64,000 bases of DNA from Companilactobacillus sp. RD055328 (lineage in GTDB: Bacteria; Bacillota; Bacilli; Lactobacillales; Lactobacillaceae), in NCBI RefSeq assembly GCF_022835675.1, contig NZ_BQUT01000005.1, positions 681,571-745,570 of the forward strand. Direction: 5' to 3'. The translations under genes were made by a program, and so were the position numbers. The notes beneath the pieces are model-generated. The model made no database searches and was not told the origin of the DNA. It saw nothing but the letters and a program-made list of their open reading frames with translations. Shown here piece by piece: positions 45,030 to 53,669 of this stretch (its first letter is position 1; every line of letters begins with the position of its first letter).

Positions 45030-46085
45030 ATGTTTTTAGCAATAAAAGAATTAAAACATAGTAAGTTAAAATTCAGCTTACTAACTACTATTATTTTTTT
45101 AGTTACATTTTTGGTTTTATTTATTACTGGTCTAGCTAATGGCTTAGCTAATGAAGGAAAATCAGCCATTAGTACTACAGATATTCAGAGTTTCGTTCTA
45201 CAAAAAAATTCAAACAATAGAATTAGTAGATCAAATCTAACAAATGATGATATCAAAAAAATTAATAATGATAATCTTGTACCACTAACTATTAATCAAC
45301 GAACAATCCAAAAAAATGGTGATAAGAATAACAAAGTAGATATATCATTTTTTACTATTGATTTTGACAGTTTCTTAAAACCTGAAATTAACAAAGGTAA
45401 TAACATTACTAATTCAACTAAAAAACAAGTTGTTGTTAGTCAAAAACTAGCTGATGACGGCTATAAAATTGGCGATGATATTATTGATACCAATACAAAA
45501 TCTAAGTTTGAAATTGCTGGGTTTACTGATGACAAATCATACTCACATACACCAGTTGTTTATCTTAATTCTACTGAAGGTGAATCAATTTCTCAGCAAC
45601 CTGGAACGATAAATACTTTGGTTAGCAAAAAAAATATCAATGATGTCAAAGGTTACACCGTTGTAGATAAAGCTACTATTATCCAAAACATCCCTGGTTA
45701 TTCTGAAGAACAAGGTTCTCTTTTGATGATGATTAGCTTCCTATATGCTATTTCTATTGTAGTTTTAGGAGTCTTCTTTTATATCATTACTTTAGAAAAA
45801 ACTCCGCAATTAGGAACTCTAAAAGCAATCGGGGCTTCTACTCGCTATCTAGCTAACAACTTACTTTCACAAGTAGTTGTTATAACTGGCTTATCACTTA
45901 TTATTTCTAACATTTTCATTCTTGGTATGAAAATGATTCTTCCAGCCTCAATGCCATTTAGCTTGGACTTACCAATTCTATTACTAACTGATTCATTATT
46001 TATAATCATTGCTGTTGTCAGCACAATAATCTCGCTAATTAAAATTAGCAAAGTCGATCCTGTTTCAGCTATTGGAGGTAACTAA
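45030..46085 (+). CDS. FtsX-type ABC permease
   Basis: 351 residues from the ATG at 45030 (GGAGG 7 bases upstream). One N-terminal helix (about 16-40), an external domain of about 190 residues, and three C-terminal helices: the half-MacB layout. LGTLKAIGASTRYL (about 257-270) is the cytoplasmic FtsX-family motif. It works with the ATPase at 46088, three bases away. It probably exports or expels membrane-active compounds under the divergent TetR. Confidence 0.9.
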   Translation: MFLAIKELKHSKLKFSLLTTIIFLVTFLVLFITGLANGLANEGKSAISTTDIQSFVLQKNSNNRISRSNLTNDDIKKINNDNLVPLTINQRTIQKNGDKNNKVDISFFTIDFDSFLKPEINKGNNITNSTKKQVVVSQKLADDGYKIGDDIIDTNTKSKFEIAGFTDDKSYSHTPVVYLNSTEGESISQQPGTINTLVSKKNINDVKGYTVVDKATIIQNIPGYSEEQGSLLMMISFLYAISIVVLGVFFYIITLEKTPQLGTLKAIGASTRYLANNLLSQVVVITGLSLIISNIFILGMKMILPASMPFSLDLPILLLTDSLFIIIAVVSTIISLIKISKVDPVSAIGGN

Positions 46086-46087
46086 TT

Positions 46088-46756
46088 ATGAATGCTTTGG
46101 AATTAAAAAATATAACTAAAACCTATTCAGATGGTAACGAACAAATAGAAGTCTTAAAAGATATTAACTTAACTGTTAAACCCGGTGAGTTTGTTGCAAT
46201 TGTTGGCCCAAGTGGTGCCGGAAAAAGTACTTTCTTAACAATGGCCGGTGCATTACTACAACCTACCGAAGGATCTATCAAGCTTTCAAATCAAGAAATA
46301 ACTTCTATGAACAACAAAGATTTAACAAATATAAGATTAGAAAAAATTGGTTTCATCTTTCAAAATTCGGAATTAATTCCTTACTTAACTGCACAAGATC
46401 AATTGAATATTGTTTCAAAGATGAACCATGTTGCCGACTATAAAAAACGTAATCAAAATTTGTTAGCAGAAGTCGGACTTAATGATCAACTAAATAAGTA
46501 TCCTAGCCAATTATCAGGTGGACAAAAACAACGAGTTGCTATTGCCCGTTCTTTAGTAAATGATCCAGTACTTATTTTGGCCGATGAACCTACTGCTAGC
46601 CTTGATTCAAAACGTGGTCGACAAGTCGTTCAAATGCTACAAACAATTAGCCATGAACAAAACAAATCTGTTGTAATGGTAACTCATGATGAACGTGTCT
46701 TAGATCTAGTTGACAAAATATATCAAATAGAAGATGGAGCATTATCTGCAAATTAA
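46088..46756 (+). CDS. MacB/LolD-type ABC ATPase
   Basis: 222 residues. Walker [10 protein letters not shown], signature LSGGQKQRV, Walker [18 protein letters not shown] overlaps the permease stop, giving tight coupling. With the FtsX-like permease it forms a TetR-controlled efflux or envelope-stress unit. Confidence 0.94.
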   Translation: MNALELKNITKTYSDGNEQIEVLKDINLTVKPGEFVAIVGPSGAGKSTFLTMAGALLQPTEGSIKLSNQEITSMNNKDLTNIRLEKIGFIFQNSELIPYLTAQDQLNIVSKMNHVADYKKRNQNLLAEVGLNDQLNKYPSQLSGGQKQRVAIARSLVNDPVLILADEPTASLDSKRGRQVVQMLQTISHEQNKSVVMVTHDERVLDLVDKIYQIEDGALSAN

Positions 46757-46871
46757 GTTAAAAAAACTTTTTATTTTCAGAAAAAAATCCATTTAATTAA
46801 CGTTGAACTATTCTCAAACAAGTACTTAACCTTTATAATGGAATCTGCATGTTGTTTGAAAATAAGAGGTT

Positions 46872-47987
46872 ATGAATTTGGCTGTTATCATAAAAAAGAT
46901 TGCTAGCGATAAGACACTTTGGATTGCGTTTATTGCTGCGGTCATAACAAGTTTTTTAAGTTCACCACATATTGTTTCAGATATTAACTGGCATACTATT
47001 GCATCATTGTTATCAATGATGCTCCTAGTTCAAGTGTATGAATACCTAGATTTTCTAGAATTCATAGCTGCCGGTCTCACAAAACGCGCAAAAACCGTTC
47101 GCCAATTGATGATGGCAATTGTTTGTTTAACTTTCTTTGGTGCATCACTTTTAACCAATGACATCGCTATTCTAACAATGATTCCGTTATTTCATAAGTT
47201 GGCTAAACACTTAAAATTAAGTCCCGTAATGCCGGTTATTCTGATTGCTGTTTCAGCAAATCTTGGAAGTATTCTTACTCCCTTTGGTAACCCTCATAAC
47301 TTATATGTACAAACTCACTACAACCTTAGTGCAGGGCAATTCTTTTCCATGTCACTACCAATTTCAGTTATTAGTTTCTTAGTTTTGATGTTATTAACAC
47401 TTACATTTCCAAAACAAGCAATACAACCTCGCCAACTTAAGACAATTGTTCTTAATAAACCCGCTTTAACAGTAACTGTTCTTATAACGATGATCTTCTT
47501 CTTGAGTATTTTCTCAATTGTTCCTATTTGGTTGCCACTAATCGCTGCCTTAATTTGGACAATCATCTTGAATTATCATATTACTGAAACAGTCGATTAC
47601 TCATTACTATTAATCTTTATGAGTTTTGCTGTTGCCGTTGGTAATGCCGGAAGAATTCCTGCTGTCGTTGATTTATTCAAATTCCTCGAACAAGGGAAAT
47701 TCAGTACTTATCTAACAAGTATTATTACTAGTCAGTTCATGAGTAACGTACCATCAAGTATCTTAGTTTCTCAATTTACGCATGAATATGTTGCTGTCTT
47801 CTTAGGGACAAACATTGGTGGTCTAGGAACTGTTATTGCCTCAATGGCGAACCTGTTAACATTTAAGCAATACAATTTCTTCTTCAAAGTGAAACCGTTA
47901 AGATTCTTAATGATTTTCTTCTTAGTAGATGTATTATTATTACTATTATTTGGTACTATTGGATTCTTCTTACTTTATCTATACTAA
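46872..47987 (+). CDS. ArsB/NhaD (ion transporter superfamily) membrane protein
   Basis: 371 residues with about 10 helices. FGASLLTNDIAILTMIPLF and NLGSILTPFGNPHNLYV are the first-half signatures of the IT superfamily; SQFMSNVPSSILVSQF and LGTNIGGLGTVIASMANLL are the mirrored second half. Members carry anions, arsenite, citrate or Na+/H+. The substrate is not readable. GAGG precedes the ATG; strong terminator after. Confidence 0.88.
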   Translation: MNLAVIIKKIASDKTLWIAFIAAVITSFLSSPHIVSDINWHTIASLLSMMLLVQVYEYLDFLEFIAAGLTKRAKTVRQLMMAIVCLTFFGASLLTNDIAILTMIPLFHKLAKHLKLSPVMPVILIAVSANLGSILTPFGNPHNLYVQTHYNLSAGQFFSMSLPISVISFLVLMLLTLTFPKQAIQPRQLKTIVLNKPALTVTVLITMIFFLSIFSIVPIWLPLIAALIWTIILNYHITETVDYSLLLIFMSFAVAVGNAGRIPAVVDLFKFLEQGKFSTYLTSIITSQFMSNVPSSILVSQFTHEYVAVFLGTNIGGLGTVIASMANLLTFKQYNFFFKVKPLRFLMIFFLVDVLLLLLFGTIGFFLLYLY

Positions 47988-48025
47988 AAAAGACGATTAA
48001 GTCATTAACTTAATCGTCTTTTTTT
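47986..48025 (+). terminator. Terminator after the ion transporter gene
   Basis: AAAAGACGATTAAG-tcattaa-CTTAATCGTCTTTT with T tract. Confidence 0.9.
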
Positions 48026-48189
48026 ATGCTTCAAATTTGTGTTAGTCTGTTTTTTTATTCCATGTAGCTCAGAATACTATTTTTAAAGAGTATAAGTGAA
48101 TCTCAAATTATAAGCTGATTATCCCCATAACCTGACTTATTTTCACAAAGAATAATATCGACCTCCTATTGATGAGTCTAAGTTCGAAA

Positions 48190-48206
48190 CCTTAAATTTA
48201 ACTTAA
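48190..48206 (+). promoter_or_regulatory. CTTAA direct repeat, 11-bp period (copy 3)
   Basis: CCTTAAATTTAACTTAA ends 10 bp before the -35 box of the next promoter, the standard position of an OmpR-type activator site. Confidence 0.45.
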
Positions 48207-48215
48207 AAACATCTC

Positions 48216-48244
48216 TTGTACTTAATATTTTTATTAGATATGAT
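48216..48244 (+). promoter_or_regulatory. Promoter of the deoxyribosyltransferase gene
   Basis: TTGTAC, 17 bp, TATGAT, about 30 bp upstream of the ATG at 48275. Confidence 0.7.
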
Positions 48245-48274
48245 GTAATAACAACAAACATTAAAGGAGTCCCC

Positions 48275-48721
48275 ATGACAAAGAATATTTATCTTGCTGG
48301 TCCATTTTTCGACGAGAAAAACGAACAAAGAAATCGTGCGCAAAAAGCTTTTGACGCATTATCAAAAAACCCAACTGTTGGTGATATCTACTTACCAATG
48401 AACAACCAAGAAGCTGACGCTCCTGAATTAAGTCTAGCTTGGAGTAAAGAAGTATACCAACGTGATATTAATGCCATGGAAAACGCTGATGCTATTGTTG
48501 CTATTCATGATTTCGAAGGTCATGGAATGGACGAAGGTACAGCTTTTGAAATCGGTTGGGCAATTGATAAAAAATATATCGTATTATTTCAAGAAAACAA
48601 ATTCCCCGTCAACGTTATGATCTTACAAGGCGCTAACTACTTCACCGATTCATTTGAAGAACTAAGTACCATCGATTTTGATAATGAAGAACAAAAACCT
48701 TATAGCGGTGAAATTATATAA
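48275..48721 (+). CDS. Nucleoside 2-deoxyribosyltransferase
   Basis: 148 residues. NIYLAGPFFDEKNEQ opens the fold and MDEGTAFEIGWA holds the catalytic Glu92 in the position of Glu98 of the lactobacillus enzyme. It exchanges bases between deoxyribonucleosides in purine and pyrimidine salvage, a typical lactobacillus pathway. AAAGGAG precedes the ATG. Single gene. Confidence 0.92.
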   Translation: MTKNIYLAGPFFDEKNEQRNRAQKAFDALSKNPTVGDIYLPMNNQEADAPELSLAWSKEVYQRDINAMENADAIVAIHDFEGHGMDEGTAFEIGWAIDKKYIVLFQENKFPVNVMILQGANYFTDSFEELSTIDFDNEEQKPYSGEII

Positions 48722-48749
48722 AAAAGACATCCGATTGGATGTCTTTTTT
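48719..48749. terminator. Bidirectional terminator
   Basis: AAAAAGACATCC-gatt-GGATGTCTTTTT between convergent genes. Confidence 0.88.
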
Positions 48750-49371
48750 AATATTCAGATTTGAACTCTGTAATGAATTCTTCCATGAATTTGTGACGTA
48801 TTTGCGCTAAGCGTCGACCTTCAGTGGTATTCATCTGATCTTTTAGTAATAATAGCTTTTCGTAAAAATGATTAATCACACTGCTTGATTTTCGATATTC
48901 GTCATGATTAAGTTCAGTACGTGGTTTATCGTTAGGATTATACATCTCACCGCCCTTACTGCCACCATAATAAAATGCGCGACCAATTCCAATAGCTCCG
49001 ATGGCATCTAGTCGATCAGCATCCTGTACAATCTGTCCTTCAATTGGTAAATCAATTTTTTGCTCTAGGTTTTTTGAATAAGACATATTATCAATAATGA
49101 AAAAAACTTGTTCAATCTCAACATCTTTTATTCTTTGTGTTTGCAGGAATTCACGTAAATTTTTACGAGCTTGTTGAACATCATCTACGATTTTTTCATC
49201 AATGACATCATGTACATTAGCAGCAATCAAAGTAACTTCCATATTTGCATTTGGCTCTGTTGTTAGAATCTTTTCAGCTAACTTAACAACTCGATTAATA
49301 TGATCAATAGAATGTCCTGTTTGATCACTATTTAGTATCTCATTACGATATTTAATTATTTGTTTATTCAT
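48748..49371 (-). CDS. HD-domain phosphohydrolase
   Basis: 207 residues from the ATG at 49371. GHSIDHINRVVKLA and AANVHDVID give the H...HD...D metal set, with a later VQDADRLDAIGAIGIGRAF. This matches the YedJ/YpgQ group of HD proteins, which hydrolyse nucleotides. The ribosome site (GAGAG) is weak. Single gene with terminator. Confidence 0.9.
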   Translation of the reverse strand: MNKQIIKYRNEILNSDQTGHSIDHINRVVKLAEKILTTEPNANMEVTLIAANVHDVIDEKIVDDVQQARKNLREFLQTQRIKDVEIEQVFFIIDNMSYSKNLEQKIDLPIEGQIVQDADRLDAIGAIGIGRAFYYGGSKGGEMYNPNDKPRTELNHDEYRKSSSVINHFYEKLLLLKDQMNTTEGRRLAQIRHKFMEEFITEFKSEY

Positions 49372-49429
49372 TAGGTCGCTCTCTTTAGTTATTAATCTTT
49401 CATATATAGCATAACAGATTATTGCAAAC

Positions 49430-49459
49430 AAAAAGACGTGACTAACTCACGTCTTTTTT
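49430..49459. terminator. Terminator between the WxL cluster and the HD gene
   Basis: AAAAAGACGTG-actaact-CACGTCTTTTTT, 12 bp beyond the large WxL gene. Confidence 0.85.
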
Positions 49460-49471
49460 GTATTCAGTATT

Positions 49472-51871
49472 TTACAAGTTACCATTTGGTCCTGCGTCTA
49501 GTGACCACTGAACAACTCCTGCATAAGAATTGTCATCTACAAATCTTTGATCATTTGATACTTCTAAAGCGGGACCTTTATCCATTGGCCAACTGAAGTT
49601 CAAATCTCCATTATTTGCAATATTATTCGTATATACAGTCTGTGGTTGTCCAGGTAACAACACTAATTGATTAGAGAACAAACCTGGATATTTATTCAAT
49701 AGTTGTTCATCTTGATTTAATAATAATCTTGATTTCAAAACATCCCCTGTTGAGTTTGTTAATCCATTACCGATTAATTGACTAGTTAATGTCCAATTGA
49801 AGTTCTTGTCATTATATGAGTCGAAAATCTTAACAGAGAAATCATCAGGTGATTGTCTTGTATATGTAGTTACTGAATCAGGAACATCTTGTTGTCCGAA
49901 GTTTGCATTATCAGTTGCCGATTCAAATCTCAATTCACCAGGATTTATATAAATATCCGGATTATTAGTTGTACCAATAACATGGTATTGACCATCCTGT
50001 CCCGATACAGATTCAAGAGTGTCTGTTCCTGTCGATAAGGTCTTACCTCTATCTTCTTTAGAAGTAGATACTTCATACTTAACACTAATTGGTGTTCTTA
50101 CAGGAATATTCTGTTCTCCAAGAACTTTAGGCATTAGATTATACGAGAATTTCCCGTCTTTCCAAGCAGAATCAGCTACAGGAATAGTCACCTTGTTTTT
50201 TCCAGGAACCTTAGCTTCAACTTTTGTTGAACCACTAACTAATTGAGTTGATTCTGGCAATGTTGCTTTAATAGTTGCTAACATCATTGTTGCATCTACT
50301 TTGGGTGTGAACACAGATTCAAGTTTTACGTTTTCCCCTGGATTAATAGTTAAAGTTTCCAGACTGCTATTTGAATCTGTAGAAAGTATCTTTCTACCAT
50401 TGAATGTTGGTAAGTCTAAAACAGTATATTGATAATCCACTGTTTCTGTTCTACCAAAATCATCAGTGAAGGTTAACTTAGTAGTATGTTGACCTGTCTT
50501 TGACGAATATGTGTTAGGTAATGCAATATTTGCATGTTCTTCATTACCTGGGTCTGTAACTTCAACTGCTGTACTATCTGCAGTTGATGTCATTAAATTA
50601 TCAGTAATTTTGACTGATAATTTTTTAGCATTCTCATCCATCTCTGTAAAATCGATTGGAGCTGTTATACTTTCGCCTAATCCATAAACTCTTTTAGCAG
50701 ATGGATCTAGTTCAACAGATAGTGCTTCGTCATTTTTGATAAATGTTGTAGTAACAGGACTTAGTAAGGTGTTATCTTTTTGGTAACCCGAGAATGTTAC
50801 TTCATTTCTCTTAATGCCACCGGGAGATGTAATTAGTGTGTCATTATTATGAGAAACCACAGCAGTTGATGTTACATCTTCTTGAGTAAAGATATTCACA
50901 ACTCGATTAAATCTCTCACCTACTTTATCAATATCGTTGTCTTCCCATGTGTTCATGCTGACAACTCTATTTTCAAATGGACCTGGCAAGAAAGTATCTT
51001 GCGTTGTTCCATTACTTGTTACTTTTTCCCAGTTTTGACCACCGTCATATTTTTCAGTATTGAATGTTAATTCGGTATCCCAAGGAGAAATATAGGCATT
51101 CCAAGTGGGGAATGAATCTAAGGCTGGATTAGCATCTTCTTGTCCAGCTTTAGGGTGAGCATTTTTATTTGAATCCCATGTTATTTGTTTATATCCATAG
51201 AAGTTAACTTTAAAATCTAGTTTCTTATTCTCATTAGGTGGAGCCATTCCTTTTGTTAACAATTGGTTTGGACTTTTATCAATATCCGGATAACCATTTT
51301 TAGAGAGCTTGCTAACGTCAATCTTTGCAACTAACTTAACATCTAGTGCACTTTTACCTGAACCAAGGATAGATTTAATTATATCCGTTAGCCATTCTAC
51401 AAGTTTAAAAAAACTAGCACCTTTTCTCATTGTAAAGTAAAGATGACCATCTGTTGGATTGTCATATGAAAAGAATCCAGGATCCAGTTTGTATGGACTT
51501 GCTGAACCTACATATAGATAAGAATTATTGTAATCGATAGAATCTACAACGTCCTTAGCAGTAATTCGATTAGGCAAAGTAATTCTAGCAGCAAAGTTCA
51601 ATCCGTCTTTAGCTTTTGCTAAAGCTTCTAATCCAGCGAATCCTAATGTTGGTACAACACTATCTTTCCATACGAAATCAGCGTTTCCGCCTTTCCATGG
51701 ATCGCTCATACTTCCCGGGTAATAAAGAACATCTAAACTAGGCTTTTCAGATGTATCTTGCTCAACACTTATCCCGTCAGAAGCAGCAACAATCGAAGTT
51801 GAAAAGATACTCGCAACTAAGAAAAATGCAAATGATAAGCTAATTATTGATTTTAATTTTTTTTGTCTCAA
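49472..51871 (-). CDS. Large WxL-domain surface protein
   Basis: 799 residues with a TTG start at 51871; GGGGG overlaps the upstream stop. A signal peptide (1-29) is followed by a large region with an Ig-like middle. The C-terminal WxL domain has NWTLTSQL (WTL at 693-695) and VVQWSLDAGP (WSL at 789-791), the paired motifs that bind peptidoglycan without covalent linkage. It is the third gene of a WxL cluster. The ligand of the N-terminal half (PGSMSDPWKGGNADF, SFPTWNAYISPWDTELTF) is unknown; csc clusters have been linked to plant polysaccharides or adhesion. Confidence 0.88.
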   Translation of the reverse strand: MRQKKLKSIISLSFAFFLVASIFSTSIVAASDGISVEQDTSEKPSLDVLYYPGSMSDPWKGGNADFVWKDSVVPTLGFAGLEALAKAKDGLNFAARITLPNRITAKDVVDSIDYNNSYLYVGSASPYKLDPGFFSYDNPTDGHLYFTMRKGASFFKLVEWLTDIIKSILGSGKSALDVKLVAKIDVSKLSKNGYPDIDKSPNQLLTKGMAPPNENKKLDFKVNFYGYKQITWDSNKNAHPKAGQEDANPALDSFPTWNAYISPWDTELTFNTEKYDGGQNWEKVTSNGTTQDTFLPGPFENRVVSMNTWEDNDIDKVGERFNRVVNIFTQEDVTSTAVVSHNNDTLITSPGGIKRNEVTFSGYQKDNTLLSPVTTTFIKNDEALSVELDPSAKRVYGLGESITAPIDFTEMDENAKKLSVKITDNLMTSTADSTAVEVTDPGNEEHANIALPNTYSSKTGQHTTKLTFTDDFGRTETVDYQYTVLDLPTFNGRKILSTDSNSSLETLTINPGENVKLESVFTPKVDATMMLATIKATLPESTQLVSGSTKVEAKVPGKNKVTIPVADSAWKDGKFSYNLMPKVLGEQNIPVRTPISVKYEVSTSKEDRGKTLSTGTDTLESVSGQDGQYHVIGTTNNPDIYINPGELRFESATDNANFGQQDVPDSVTTYTRQSPDDFSVKIFDSYNDKNFNWTLTSQLIGNGLTNSTGDVLKSRLLLNQDEQLLNKYPGLFSNQLVLLPGQPQTVYTNNIANNGDLNFSWPMDKGPALEVSNDQRFVDDNSYAGVVQWSLDAGPNGNL

Positions 51872-51876
51872 CCGTG

Positions 51877-52890
51877 TTACCCCCTTTTTGCGCGTTTCAA
51901 CTTAACGATTAAGTACGCAACAACACTAATTAATAGAATTATTATTATAAATAAAGCAATGTATTTCCAATCGAAATTGAATCTTGAAATATTGGATTCG
52001 TCATTGATTTTTTCGGCTTGTTTGTCCGATATAGTGAAATTCTTTGATAACTTATAAGTATCATCATCATTTTTGACAACTAACTTAAGTACATATTCCC
52101 CAGATTTCAAATACTTCTCAACCGACTTTGTTGTATAAACCATCTTAGAATTTGGCGCCATCTTCAGATCTTTAGAACTATCTGACAAAAACAATTCGTT
52201 ATTTGATTTCTTATATATCTTGGCAGTTATATCTAAACCTGATTCAATTTTGTTACTTTCATTGTTCAATACGTAATCAAATGATGGATAATGATGATTT
52301 GATTTGGCCTTAACATCTGTAAGTGTGAAGTTAGACTTAGGTGTATTTTCATTATTTCTTAAAACAACAGCAATGTTATAAGCAAATGTATTAGTTATCT
52401 GTGCAGATTCATCAATATTCTTGTCTGCGTCTTTAACGTATACATGTAATCCACCTAATAAAATCCCCTCAAATTCTTTTTCGGGCATCTTAACTTTAAC
52501 TGTAACGTCTTTGCTACTTTCAGCTGGTATCTTAACTTCTTGTGTTCTATTGTCGACGATGCTTTCAAAAGTTTTGTCTAATTTATTAGTCTTCTTGAAT
52601 TGTCCATAATCTATAGCACCAGAATTACTTGAAGTACTTTGATTTGCTTCTACAACAAATGTCTCTTCTTTTGATGATTTGTTATGAATAGCCAAAGTAA
52701 CACTTGCTTCTTCTTGTGGCTTAAGTAGTAAGTCAAAATAAGTAGTTATGTTCTTATCTCTTTGTTGGTCATTAATTATTGGAGTTACAGAAAAACCACT
52801 ATTTTTGTTATCAGCATGACTAATATTACTTGGAATTAATAATATTAAAAATGCTAACGGTATGAAATATTTTAGTTTGTTTAATTTCAA
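51877..52890 (-). CDS. WxL-interacting protein (DUF916/DUF3324)
   Basis: 337 residues with a TTG start behind GGGGGG. A signal peptide (1-26), then two Ig-like domains: DUF916 (GFSVTPIINDQQRDKNI, LLLKPQEEASVTLAIHNKS) and DUF3324 with GLHVYVKD and YNIAVVLRNNEN. A helix near 310-331 ends in KLKRAKRG. Such proteins bridge WxL proteins and the cell surface. It is central to the cluster. Confidence 0.92.
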   Translation of the reverse strand: MKLNKLKYFIPLAFLILLIPSNISHADNKNSGFSVTPIINDQQRDKNITTYFDLLLKPQEEASVTLAIHNKSSKEETFVVEANQSTSSNSGAIDYGQFKKTNKLDKTFESIVDNRTQEVKIPAESSKDVTVKVKMPEKEFEGILLGGLHVYVKDADKNIDESAQITNTFAYNIAVVLRNNENTPKSNFTLTDVKAKSNHHYPSFDYVLNNESNKIESGLDITAKIYKKSNNELFLSDSSKDLKMAPNSKMVYTTKSVEKYLKSGEYVLKLVVKNDDDTYKLSKNFTISDKQAEKINDESNISRFNFDWKYIALFIIIILLISVVAYLIVKLKRAKRG

Positions 52891-52917
52891 ATTAAGTATC
52901 CCCCCAAAGAATATGTG

Positions 52918-53523
52918 CTATTTACTTGGTCCTGCATTTAATTCCCACACTAAGTTAGCTTGATAGTGGCCTTGATAAGCAGAAGTTGGTATTTGTAATT
53001 GAATACCTTCGCTCTTAAACATATTATCATCATAGAAGTTAGCTAACCAGTGCCCAATACCTTTATTTTCAGATGCTTTTAAAATCTGAGTAGGTGTAGT
53101 TCCAACTTCAACTTGTTCGCTACTAAAAACTGGAGCGTCAATAGCTGCATTATTTTCAGTTGGTACTATTGAAGGTTTGTTAAAGAACAGTCTGAAATTC
53201 TTATTTAACTTGTCTTGATTGTAGAATCCTTCAGTCTTTACTGTTAAATCCCAACCATTATATGTTCCTGTAGAATCTTTAATATGAATATGTGGCTTAT
53301 CAGAAGTATCTTTCGCTAAAGTTTTGTCTCCAGATGTGTGTGTGCCAAAATTAAGACTAGGAACATTGACTATTTCTAATGAATTCTCAGTTTGATTGTT
53401 AAATGATATGTTTGTGTTTGTAGCCTTATTATCAGCGGCTAAGATTGAAGACCCTCCCATTAAAAGAGCACTTAAAAACGCTGTAATAATAACTATTTTT
53501 TTAATATTTAATGAATTAGTCAT
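52918..53523 (-). CDS. Small WxL-domain surface protein
   Basis: 201 residues: signal peptide (1-30), then a WxL domain filling the rest, with GWDLTVKT (WDL at 91-93) and LVWELNAGP (WEL at 193-195). VPSLNFGTHT is the usual lead-in. It is first in the operon, with GGGGGG 5-6 bases before the ATG. It should attach to peptidoglycan and combine with the DUF916 protein. Confidence 0.93.
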   Translation of the reverse strand: MTNSLNIKKIVIITAFLSALLMGGSSILAADNKATNTNISFNNQTENSLEIVNVPSLNFGTHTSGDKTLAKDTSDKPHIHIKDSTGTYNGWDLTVKTEGFYNQDKLNKNFRLFFNKPSIVPTENNAAIDAPVFSSEQVEVGTTPTQILKASENKGIGHWLANFYDDNMFKSEGIQLQIPTSAYQGHYQANLVWELNAGPSK

Positions 53524-53669
53524 TAAATCCCCCCAAAAAATGTATATTACTCTTATAGATATTATATTGTTAAACCTCTTTATTTTTATTCAACATTATT
53601 GACGGGGTTAAAGAAATATGAATATAATCTACTTAATGGATGAAATAACTATACTTGGTGGGCAATTCT

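Noticed and set aside
48026-48189. Possible structured RNA upstream of the deoxyribosyltransferase gene
   Set aside because: It lies upstream of the predicted promoter, and I see no stable fold or known aptamer landmarks.
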